7,373 nucleotides of DNA from contig WREG01000095.1 in NCBI GenBank assembly GCA_009779455.1, positions 1 through 7,373 on the forward strand. Reading direction: 5' to 3'. This document shows, piece by piece, positions 1 to 5,739 of the stretch. Below the pieces are notes generated by a model that did not search any database, had not been told where the DNA came from, and saw only the letters and a program-made list of their open reading frames with translations. Each line of letters opens with the position of its first letter. Position 1 is the first letter of the stretch. Made by a program: the position numbers and the translations under genes. Source of the DNA: Oscillospiraceae bacterium (GTDB taxonomy: Bacteria; Bacillota; Clostridia; Oscillospirales; Acutalibacteraceae).

Positions 1-789
1 CCTGTCCATAACGCCCCCTGTAGCGGGTAATATTTTGCCGAAATCCTTTATGCCGGAATTGCGCTTTATCGCCGAAGCCGCAAGGTCGCCCAATATACCG
101 ACAACCGACAAAACCGGGGTGGCGATTGCCGCTACCGTGTACGACACGACCTCGCCCGTAAAGAAAAACTTGTTGAATACGGCAAGCATGGCAATGCTCA
201 TCAGCGTCGCTATAACAACGCCGCCTATAGCGCCTTCAACCGTTTTGTTCGGGCTTATATTCGGGGAAAGCTTGTGCTTTCCTAATATCATGCCCGTTAT
301 CTGGGCAAACGCGTCCGCTCCCCACGCTGCGAAGCTGGGCCAAAGGATCAGGAACACAGCGCCCGATTTAGCGGATTTAGCGGCTATATCTCCGCCCATA
401 TCCCGCAGTATTACAAATATCGCGAAACAGGCTGGGAAAAACAGGGAGGAAAATATGCCTGCGGCTATTTGCTGAAATTTCGTATTTTCATAAAAAGCCA
501 GCATTAAAATCATCATAACAACAAAATAGAATAATAGAGCATGGGGGATATACGCAAAATATTTATTCAGGTATTCCTTGTAATGTATAATAATCGGCAT
601 CGAACCCGCGACAGCCAGGCTCAAAACCATAGCGGGCATATTTTTCAGGTCAACGGCTTTTTCAATCTCGTACACCGCCACGCAGGAAAAAAGCGCCAAA
701 ATCAACGGGAAAAACAGTGTGTCCATAGCCCAAAGTGTAAAGACCAATATTCCCAATAAGATAAAGCCTATTATCGTCTTTTTTTTCAT
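1..789 (-). CDS. CdsA-like phosphatidate cytidylyltransferase, copy 1 (3' end beyond the left edge)
   Basis: This membrane enzyme family (CTP_transf_1) makes CDP-diacylglycerol from phosphatidate and CTP. My own reverse-strand translation gives 263 residues from ATG at 789 with no stop before the window edge. The protein is rich in hydrophobic segments: an N-terminal one at about residues 5-35, then several more. Family landmarks follow in order: WGADAFAQITG, GKHKL, a SPNKTVEG motif, GDLAASAIKR, IKD and MDR at the cut edge. The signature is intact except that PGHGG reads PATGG, with Thr257 in the His place. AAGGAAGG at 798-805 sits 8 bases before the start, which also matches the start of the neighbouring copy at 2691. 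The protein is nearly collinear with copy 2, apart from one extra N-terminal Lys codon, and many DNA differences are synonymous. It lies 51 bases after kinase A. The missing part should be about 20 residues. The family is certain; the exact lipid substrate is not. Confidence 0.9.
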   Translation of the reverse strand, partial: MKKKTIIGFILLGILVFTLWAMDTLFFPLILALFSCVAVYEIEKAVDLKNMPAMVLSLAVAGSMPIIIHYKEYLNKYFAYIPHALLFYFVVMMILMLAFYENTKFQQIAAGIFSSLFFPACFAIFVILRDMGGDIAAKSAKSGAVFLILWPSFAAWGADAFAQITGMILGKHKLSPNISPNKTVEGAIGGVVIATLMSIAMLAVFNKFFFTGEVVSYTVAAIATPVLSVVGILGDLAASAIKRNSGIKDFGKILPATGGVMDR

Positions 790-797
790 AATAAGAA

Positions 798-805
798 CCT
801 TCCTT
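798..805 (-). promoter_or_regulatory. Shine-Dalgarno site of cdsA copy 1
   Basis: The minus strand reads AAGGAAGG, 8 bases before ATG at 789. It fixes the start of the edge-truncated cdsA copy 1, whose reading frame has no stop inside the window. Confidence 0.7.
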
Positions 806-840
806 TAATTACGCTTTGAAAGAAGCATACGGATTTTCTT

Positions 841-1803
841 TCAGGCCGTTTCCTTCGTTTTAGCTTTTGACATTGCATTCAGCCCTGCGGGAAGCAGCAT
901 CCTGATTTTGCCGTCCGTTTTAAATTTAAGCTCCAAATCGCCCCGTTCAAGGGGGTATTTGTCCCCGTCGTTGCAAAGCGAATATACCGTTTTGTTGTTG
1001 TCAAAGCAAAGGGTTAGCTCGCCGGTCGAAAAAGTTTTGACCGCGTCGCCGTAATGCGGGAAATTTATACCGCCCTTTAGACAGTCGGATATGACCTGCA
1101 GCAAAACCTTAAATGAAAGGCGCCTCAAAAATAATACCTCAAACAAGCCGTCATCCACTTCTACATGTTTATATATTTCCACATTAGAAAAATTTTTCGA
1201 ATTTGTAATAAGCGTGAGCACGGCGGCGTCTTCGCATTCTTCGCCGTCCAAGTAATATTTCAAATGAACTTTACGGAATAATTTCGTAATATTTTTTACG
1301 GCGAACAATACGTAAGCCGTCTTCCCGAAGCGGTATTTCAAAGAGCGCGGGGTTTCATATACCATGCTGGCCAAAAAACCGAGGGCCGAAGCATTGCCGA
1401 AAGGGGTGCCGTTTATCGTAAGGATGTCCGTTTCTTTTATTTCGCCGTTTAAAATCATATCCAGGCTCGCGATATTGTCTTTTTTCTTTAAACCGAGATT
1501 TTTCGTGCTGTCGTTAGCGGTCCCGGCGGGCAAATGGGAGTACAGGGCGTATTGCTTTTCGCCGTGGAAGCCCTGGAAGCATTCCCCCATCGTTCCGTCG
1601 CCGCCTATCGACAGGATAAGGTCGCATAGAGGGTTATATTGTTTCACGAGGGGGATGACATGCCCCGCGTATTCGCTTGCCGCTGACACAACCTCAATCC
1701 CGTGTTCTTCAAGCTTTTTTGTTACCTGCGCAAGCAGTTCCATATTAAAACGCGTTGCTACCGGGTTATAAATTATAGCCGCGGTTTTTATTGAGTTTTC
1801 CAT
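841..1803 (-). CDS. Diacylglycerol kinase family lipid kinase, copy A
   Basis: This is a soluble DgkB/YegS-type lipid kinase (DAGK catalytic domain) of 320 residues, expected to phosphorylate diacylglycerol or a related lipid alcohol with ATP at the inner face of the membrane. Visible motifs are IIYNP at 10-14, GGDGT at 67-71, the nucleotide-loop GTAND at 94-98, and DDGLFEV at 217-223, which corresponds to the family's catalytic DG-x-(L/F)-(D/E) loop. A C-terminal NDGD at 278-281 stands where relatives usually have DGE. The glycine usual after NP (NPxSG) is absent (NPVATR). I chose ATG at 1803 because all three kinases begin MENxIKT. An in-frame TTG at 1812 is too close to the AAAAGGG ribosome site. 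The gene follows cdsA copy 2 by 36 bases and precedes cdsA copy 1 by 51, suggesting kinase and cytidylyltransferase work in sequence. True substrate unknown. Confidence 0.9.
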   Translation of the reverse strand: MENSIKTAAIIYNPVATRFNMELLAQVTKKLEEHGIEVVSAASEYAGHVIPLVKQYNPLCDLILSIGGDGTMGECFQGFHGEKQYALYSHLPAGTANDSTKNLGLKKKDNIASLDMILNGEIKETDILTINGTPFGNASALGFLASMVYETPRSLKYRFGKTAYVLFAVKNITKLFRKVHLKYYLDGEECEDAAVLTLITNSKNFSNVEIYKHVEVDDGLFEVLFLRRLSFKVLLQVISDCLKGGINFPHYGDAVKTFSTGELTLCFDNNKTVYSLCNDGDKYPLERGDLELKFKTDGKIRMLLPAGLNAMSKAKTKETA

Positions 1804-1839
1804 TAACGTCAAAATCCCTTTTCTATATTATATAAATGG

Positions 1840-2691
1840 TCAAACTTTAAGAATCAAAGGCAAAAAGCAATAATATACCGAAAACGTGAATGTCGCGCTG
1901 TCTACCTTGTCCATAATGCCGCCCGTCGCGGGGAGCATCTTGCTGAAATCTTTTATGCCGGCATTGCGTTTTATCGCCGATGCCGCAAGGTCGCCCAATA
2001 TGCCCGTGACGGATAAAACCGGGGTGAAAACCAGCATGATCCAATACGGGACGACTGCGCCCGTAAAGAAAAATCTGTTGAACACGGCAAGCAGTATAAC
2101 GCCCATAGCCGTCGCGACCGCAATGCCGCCTACAGCGCCTTCGATTGTTTTGTTCGGGCTTATTTTCGGCGCAAGCTTGTGCTTCCCGAAAATCATACCC
2201 GTTACCTGGGCGAAAGCGTCCGCCCCCCAAGCCGCGAAGCTGGGCCAGAGGATAAGGAATACCGCGCCCGATTTGTCGGATTTCGCCGCTATTTCGCCGC
2301 CCATGTCCCTTAACAATATAAATATTGTGAAGCAGGCGGGAAAGAACAGCGACGAAAATACCCCAACAGCTATCTGGTAAAATTTCGTCTTCTCATAAAA
2401 AGCGAGCATAAAGATCATCATAAGGACGAAATAAAGCAACAGGGCGTTCGGGATATATTTAAAATACCCGCTTAAATATTCCTTGCAATGGATAATGATC
2501 GGCATTGAGCCGGCGACGACAACGCTGAGGGCCATGGCAGGCATATTTTTCAGGTCAACGGCTTTCTCGACTTCGTATACCGCCATGCAGGCCAAGAGCG
2601 TCAAAAGCAGCGGGAAAAACAGGGTGTTCATAGACCAAAGGGTAAAAAACAACAGCCCGGCGGCACATAAGCTGACAATCGTCTTTTTCAT
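1840..2691 (-). CDS. CdsA-like phosphatidate cytidylyltransferase, copy 2
   Basis: This complete integral-membrane CDP-diglyceride synthase homologue has 283 residues, close to the usual CdsA size. It carries several hydrophobic segments (about 5-35, 52-68, 80-98, 108-127, 185-205, 215-232), then the catalytic region: D158, GKHKL at 169-173, SPNKTIEG at 178-185, GD at 233-234, SAIKR at 238-242, KD at 247-248 and MDKVD at 260-264. Two signature positions depart from the usual PGHGG-x-x-DR-x-D: Thr256 replaces His and Lys262 replaces Arg. The metal-binding acidic residues remain, so activity is plausible. I chose the ATG at 2691 because it matches copy 1. It has AGAAAGGA upstream, with a rather long 11-base gap, whereas the in-frame start at 2730 has no ribosome site. 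The gene follows kinase B by 63 bases. It is not in the common uppS-cdsA-dxr-rseP setting, so it is probably not the cell's main CdsA; that is inference. Confidence 0.9.
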   Translation of the reverse strand: MKKTIVSLCAAGLLFFTLWSMNTLFFPLLLTLLACMAVYEVEKAVDLKNMPAMALSVVVAGSMPIIIHCKEYLSGYFKYIPNALLLYFVLMMIFMLAFYEKTKFYQIAVGVFSSLFFPACFTIFILLRDMGGEIAAKSDKSGAVFLILWPSFAAWGADAFAQVTGMIFGKHKLAPKISPNKTIEGAVGGIAVATAMGVILLAVFNRFFFTGAVVPYWIMLVFTPVLSVTGILGDLAASAIKRNAGIKDFSKMLPATGGIMDKVDSATFTFSVYYCFLPLILKV

Positions 2692-2754
2692 AATTATGGC
2701 TATCCTTTCTATGCGAAGTTTTAAAAACAATCGGATATTTAAAGTTTTTCAAAC

Positions 2755-3708
2755 TTATACCCCCGATTCGGTTTTTTTTGTTGATTTTGATTCGGCGGGA
2801 AGCAGCATTTTGATTTTTCCGTCTATTTTATACCGGAGCGTCAGGTCGCCGTTGCCAAGAGGGAATTTGTCCCCGTCGTTGCAAAGGTCAAAGTGTTTTT
2901 TGTCATTGTTAAAAGAAATTTTAATATCGTCGGTCGAAAAAATTTTGATCTCGTCGCCCAAATGCGCAAAATCAAGGCAGCCCTTACGCCAGTCGGACAG
3001 AAGCCTTATTAAAAATACCAGGGTAAAGCGCCGCAGGAACAAAACCTCAAAAAGGCCGTCGTCAAACTTCACGTCTCCGTATATGTCCATGCCCACGAGG
3101 TTATTAGTGCTTGAGATGACTATAAGTGCCGCCGAGTCGTCGATTTCATCGCCGTTCATAGTATATTTAAAATGAATCCTGTTCGATCCTTTGAAAAACT
3201 CCTTCACGGCGCATACTATGTATGACACCGACCCGAGCCTGCGTTTCAATGAGTGCGACGTGTCATAGGGTATATTCATAAGAAAGCCGAATGCTGAGGC
3301 GTGGCTGAAGGGTTCGCCGTTAACGATGGGGATATCCATATCCATTATCTCACCGCTCAGGATCATGTCCAGGCTTTTAAAAGGATCGTCTTTCAGCCCG
3401 AATTTTTTTATGGCATCATTGCCTGTCCCCAAGGGGAGATGGGCGTATAAAGCGTACTGTTTTTCACCGTGGAAGCCTTTAAAGCATTCACCGAGCGTGC
3501 CGTCCCCCCCGACGGAGATGATAAGATCGCAAAGCGGGTTGTATTTTTTCACAAGCGGGACGACATGCCCCGCCCATTCGCTTTCGACGGCGGCCGCCTC
3601 AATCCCGCGGGAAGCGAGGTTGCCGATCAATTTTTCAAGAAAACCTTTGTTGACGCGGGTAGCGACGGGGTTATATATGATAGTAGCGGTTTTTATAGGG
3701 TTTTCCAT
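2755..3708 (-). CDS. Diacylglycerol kinase family lipid kinase, copy B
   Basis: This 317-residue soluble lipid kinase of the DgkB/YegS family would convert diacylglycerol-type lipids to their phosphates. Motifs are IIYNP at 10-14, GGDGT at 67-71, GTGND at 94-98 (the most canonical nucleotide loop of the three copies), DDGLFEV at 216-222 and a C-terminal NDGD. The central and C-terminal parts diverge more from A and C than those two do from each other, for example SSTNNLVGMDI where A and C have NSKNF and VEI. The reading frame extends upstream to 3750 inside kinase C. The MENPIKT start at 3708 is preferred because a strong GAGGAGG site lies 8 bases ahead and the paralogues begin the same way. 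It starts 25 bases after kinase C stops and is followed by cdsA copy 2, which would use its phosphatidate product. The short Lys/Ser/Thr-rich tail carries no recognisable motif. Confidence 0.9.
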   Translation of the reverse strand: MENPIKTATIIYNPVATRVNKGFLEKLIGNLASRGIEAAAVESEWAGHVVPLVKKYNPLCDLIISVGGDGTLGECFKGFHGEKQYALYAHLPLGTGNDAIKKFGLKDDPFKSLDMILSGEIMDMDIPIVNGEPFSHASAFGFLMNIPYDTSHSLKRRLGSVSYIVCAVKEFFKGSNRIHFKYTMNGDEIDDSAALIVISSTNNLVGMDIYGDVKFDDGLFEVLFLRRFTLVFLIRLLSDWRKGCLDFAHLGDEIKIFSTDDIKISFNNDKKHFDLCNDGDKFPLGNGDLTLRYKIDGKIKMLLPAESKSTKKTESGV

Positions 3709-3716
3709 TAATAATT

Positions 3717-3723
3717 CCTCCTC
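3717..3723 (-). promoter_or_regulatory. Shine-Dalgarno site of kinase B
   Basis: GAGGAGG on the minus strand, 8 bases before ATG 3708, decides that start over an upstream in-frame ATG at 3750. It lies in the 25-base gap after the kinase C stop and is among the strongest ribosome-binding sites in the window. Confidence 0.8.
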
Positions 3724-3733
3724 TTTTTTAAAA

Positions 3734-4729
3734 TCAGTTTGCTTCGGCATCCTGATTCCCGGCGCCGTCCTGATTCCCGGGTATCTTAAATTCCATCGGA
3801 ATCTTAAATTCCGTGGGCAGCAACATTTTAAGCCGCCCGCCGATTTTATAGCACAGGCTTAAATCATCCCTGTCGAGGGTATATTTGTCCCCGTCATTGC
3901 AAAGGTCAAAATCCATTTTGCCGTTGTCAAAATTAACAGTAACCTCGTCGGCAAGGAAGGTTACCGCGGCGTCCCCGTAATGGTCAAAATTTATATCGTC
4001 TTTCAAATAATCGGCAAAAACCTGGGCTATCAATTTCGGCGTGGCGCGCCTTAAAAACAACACTTCAAACAAACCGTCGTCAAGCTTCGCGTTTTTATGG
4101 ATTTCCACGCCCGCGAAATTTTTGGAATTTGAAATGATTGCCAATACGGCCGTTTCTTCGGTTTCTTCCCCGTCAACGGTATATTTCAATTGCATTTTCC
4201 TCGGCAATTTTACAAATTCCTTTACGGCGTACAGCACATATGCGGCGCGGCCGAGCCGGCGTTTTAAATTGTGCGGCGTGTCATACGGGACGTTGGCGAC
4301 AAAGCCGAAGGCGGAAATATAGCTGAACGGGCTCCTGTTTACCGTCATAACGTCAATATCTTTGACCGTCCCGTTTAAAATCATATCAAACGAGGCCGGG
4401 ACATCATTCTTTATAAGCCCGAAATTGTCGGCCGAATCATTTGTGGCCCCGGTAGAGAGATGGGTGTACAGTGCGCGCTGCTCCTCACCGAAAAAACCCT
4501 GGAAGCATTCGCCCATAGTGCCGTCGCCGCCTATGGACACTATCAGGTCGCACATGGGGTTGTATTTTTTAACGAGGGAAACGACGTGCCCGGCCCAGCA
4601 GCTTTCGACCACGGCTGTTTCAATATCCCTCGAACTCAGCTTTTCTTTCACTTTTTCTAATATATTCTTATCAAAACGGGAAGATTGGGGGTTATAGATG
4701 ATTGTAACGGTTTTTATAATATTTTCCAT
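3734..4729 (-). CDS. Diacylglycerol kinase family lipid kinase, copy C (variant nucleotide loop, repetitive tail)
   Basis: This 331-residue member of the DgkB/YegS lipid kinase family is first in the lipid-gene block. It keeps IIYNP at 10-14, GGDGT at 67-71, DDGLFEV at 217-223 and NDGD near the end. The nucleotide-loop motif is GATND at 94-98 instead of GT(G/A/T)ND, and the preceding LP is LS. The strongly conserved Thr is therefore Ala, which could lower activity or change specificity. The protein ends in a repetitive extension after Pro305, with EFKIP twice and GNQD twice, absent from copies A and B. ATG 4729 has AAAGGA 8 bases upstream and the shared MENxIKT start. It starts 18 bases after the phosphoribosyltransferase stop and is followed directly by kinase B, with no cdsA between. 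It could be an active kinase, a specialised one, or a regulatory near-dead copy; the intact frame and conserved core favour function. Confidence 0.87.
   Translation of the reverse strand: MENIIKTVTIIYNPQSSRFDKNILEKVKEKLSSRDIETAVVESCWAGHVVSLVKKYNPMCDLIVSIGGDGTMGECFQGFFGEEQRALYTHLSTGATNDSADNFGLIKNDVPASFDMILNGTVKDIDVMTVNRSPFSYISAFGFVANVPYDTPHNLKRRLGRAAYVLYAVKEFVKLPRKMQLKYTVDGEETEETAVLAIISNSKNFAGVEIHKNAKLDDGLFEVLFLRRATPKLIAQVFADYLKDDINFDHYGDAAVTFLADEVTVNFDNGKMDFDLCNDGDKYTLDRDDLSLCYKIGGRLKMLLPTEFKIPMEFKIPGNQDGAGNQDAEAN
3750..3812 (-). repeat. Two short 18-bp-period direct repeats in the 3' end of kinase C
   Basis: TCCTGATTCCCGG occurs at 3750-3762 and 3768-3780. ATCTTAAATTCC occurs at 3783-3794 and 3801-3812. 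Both pairs have an 18-base period, so they stay in frame and encode the doubled GNQD and EFKIP of the kinase C tail. This looks like two in-frame slippage or duplication events confined to the tail. Confidence 0.75.
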
Positions 4730-4747
4730 TCAATTGATCCTTTCAAT

Positions 4748-5287
4748 TTATTTAAAAAACAGCGGTATTTTCTCTAAATACACGATATCATCCCTGTCCG
4801 CCGCGTCGCCCTCGGCCAATATGGCGGTTTTCGCGGCTATAACGCAGTCGAAGCCCGAAAGAAGCTCCTCGACGGCTTTCAGGGAATCCCCTGTGCTTAT
4901 CACGTCGTCTACAATGAGAACCTTTTTGCCGCGCATTTTCTCGCCGTCGCCGCCGTCAAGGTAAAGAGTCTGCTCTTTTTGGGTGGTTATGGAGCGGACG
5001 TTGACGCTGACTATGTCATTCATGTAAAGCTTGGCGCCCTTACGCGCTACGAAATATTCCCTGCCGCTCTGCCTTGACATTTCATAGGCCAGCGGTATGC
5101 TTTTCGCCTCCGGGGTGACGATAAAATCGAAATCCGGCGCTTTTTCAAGCAATTTTCCGGCGGCGGCTATTGTCAGCTCCACATCGCCGAATATGACGAA
5201 AGCCGCTATGGACATGCTCTCGTTCACGCGGCAAAGCGGAAGCTTCCTGTCAAGCCCCGCGATGTTTATATTATGGTATTCGTTCAT
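4748..5287 (-). CDS. Type I phosphoribosyltransferase, adenine phosphoribosyltransferase-like
   Basis: This cytosolic type I PRTase of 179 residues is in the size range of adenine phosphoribosyltransferase, which joins adenine to PRPP to give AMP and pyrophosphate in purine salvage. The PRPP-binding signature VLIVDDVISTGDS lies at 123-135, with the two adjacent acidic residues and the STG loop. TPEAKSIPLAYEMS at 58-71 and ARK at 81-83 align with the Apt ExxG..AyelG and RKpgkLP segments. The specificity region is not plain Apt (EAKSIP instead of EARGF), so another purine base or a regulatory role is possible. The open frame continues back to 5362 through a repeat, but ATG 5287 is chosen for its GGGGGA site 6 bases upstream and because the upstream residues are repeat-encoded. 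Between it and hit lies the hairpin repeat. Kinase C follows after 18 bases, so the lipid genes may be read through from here. Confidence 0.82.
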   Translation of the reverse strand: MNEYHNINIAGLDRKLPLCRVNESMSIAAFVIFGDVELTIAAAGKLLEKAPDFDFIVTPEAKSIPLAYEMSRQSGREYFVARKGAKLYMNDIVSVNVRSITTQKEQTLYLDGGDGEKMRGKKVLIVDDVISTGDSLKAVEELLSGFDCVIAAKTAILAEGDAADRDDIVYLEKIPLFFK

Positions 5288-5293
5288 TTCAAT

Positions 5294-5299
5294 TCCCCC
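5294..5299 (-). promoter_or_regulatory. Shine-Dalgarno-like site of the phosphoribosyltransferase
   Basis: The minus strand reads GGGGGA, 6 bases before ATG 5287. It lies just beyond the 3' foot of the 5311-5385 hairpin, so it would stay unpaired when the hairpin forms. It supports 5287 over upstream starts inside the repeat. Confidence 0.55.
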
Positions 5300-5310
5300 A
5301 GCTTTTTTAT

Positions 5311-5385
5311 AATTGAGAGTTGAGAATTGAGAATTGAGAGAATGAAAAATTGTGAGGCTCAACTCTCAACTCTCAACTCTCAATT
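5311..5385. repeat. Inverted pair of heptamer arrays forming a long hairpin
   Basis: The left arm 5311-5338 is four 7-bp units of A(A/G)TTGAG, and the right arm 5358-5385 is four units of CTCAA(C/T)T. The arms pair over 28 positions with two mismatches, 5326/5370 and 5333/5363, around a 19-base spacer. Both mismatches become G-U wobble pairs in minus-strand RNA but A-C clashes in plus-strand RNA. A partial unit, CTCAG, extends the right array to 5390, one base from the hit stop codon. In minus RNA the hairpin is followed by an A-rich run, not a U-run, so it is not a standard intrinsic terminator. It fills most of the gap between hit and the phosphoribosyltransferase. It may be a mobile or expanded short repeat, an mRNA stabiliser or an attenuating structure; the sequence does not tell which. 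Confidence 0.85.
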
Positions 5386-5391
5386 CTCAGA

Positions 5392-5730
5392 TCATCCCGG
5401 CGGCCACGAAAATGACCTCCCGCCCATAAGGTGAAAATGCAGGTGCATAACGCTCTGCCCTGCGCTCTCTCCGCAGTTTGTCACGACCCTGAAGCCGCTT
5501 TCAAGCCCCGCGTCCTTCGCGATTTTTGCGGCAGCCTCGAATATTTTCGAAATAACGCCGCTGTTTTCGGCGGTTATTTCAGCCGCCGACGCGATATGAG
5601 CTTTTGGTATTATCAAAATATGCGTGGGCGCATTGGGCTTTATATCCCGGAAGGCCAAGATATCGTTATCTTCATAAACCTTGTCCGACGGGATTTCGTT
5701 GTTTGCTATTTTGCAAAATAAGCAGTCCAT
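5392..5730 (-). CDS. HIT family purine nucleotide hydrolase, HinT type
   Basis: This 112-residue protein is a full-length HinT/PKCI-type member of the histidine triad family, small dimeric cytosolic enzymes that hydrolyse nucleoside phosphoramidates and aminoacyl-adenylates. The triad HLHFHL lies at 96-101 (His96, His98, His100), preceded by GESAGQSV and followed by MGGRSFSWPPG, the usual HinT ending in Firmicutes. Cys3 and Cys6 (CLFC) form the N-terminal pair that binds zinc in many relatives. DIKPNAPTHILIIPKAHI at 29-46 is the conserved core. ATG 5730 has GGAGG only 4 bases upstream, a short spacing. Its position directly after alaS is suggestive, since HinT can act on aminoacyl-AMP made by aminoacyl-tRNA synthetases; the functional link here is inference. 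Heptamer repeats bracket it on both sides. Confidence 0.95.
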   Translation of the reverse strand: MDCLFCKIANNEIPSDKVYEDNDILAFRDIKPNAPTHILIIPKAHIASAAEITAENSGVISKIFEAAAKIAKDAGLESGFRVVTNCGESAGQSVMHLHFHLMGGRSFSWPPG

Positions 5731-5739
5731 TATTCCTCC

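Larger units (their letters stand above)
1..3708 (-). repeat. Tandem duplication of a kinase-cdsA gene pair (period about 1.9 kb)
   Basis: The unit kinase B plus cdsA copy 2 (3708 down to 1840) and the unit kinase A plus cdsA copy 1 (1803 down past the left edge) have the same order and spacing. Kinase starts are 1,905 bases apart. The shared 20-mer starting GCCGCAAGGTC, inside both cdsA genes, begins at 77 and 1982, also 1,905 apart. The cdsA starts are 1,902 apart, explained by one extra Lys codon in copy 1. The two cdsA genes are similar at DNA level, with many synonymous differences; the kinases have diverged further. Kinase C, 1,021 bases upstream of B, is a third kinase without its own cdsA. 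Confidence 0.8.

Noticed and set aside
1827..1857. Minus-strand TTGATT at 1852-1857 with TATAAT at 1827-1832 as an internal promoter for kinase A
   Set aside because: The -10 box is perfect, but the 19-base spacing is long, the -35 box is weak and overlaps the end of cdsA copy 2, and the leader would begin at the ribosome site. AT-rich chance match is likely; only transcript start mapping could rescue it.
2742..2756. Short inverted repeat AAGTTT / AAACTT overlapping the kinase B stop codon
   Set aside because: Six AT-rich pairs with a 3-base loop and no U-run; likely chance in AT-rich sequence.
2483..3175. Long plus-strand open frame of 230 codons, and many similar plus-strand frames
   Set aside because: They lie opposite the well-supported minus-strand kinase, cdsA and alaS genes and show no family motifs. 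They are reading-frame shadows; no plus-strand gene is supported anywhere in the window.
3709..3750. Kinase B start at 3750 overlapping kinase C
   Set aside because: The paralogues begin MENxIKT, and the strong GAGGAGG site lies between 3750 and the ATG at 3708.
5288..5362. N-terminal extension of the phosphoribosyltransferase starting at 5362
   Set aside because: The extra 25 residues are encoded by the heptamer repeat and lack family similarity; the ATG at 5287 has its own ribosome site.
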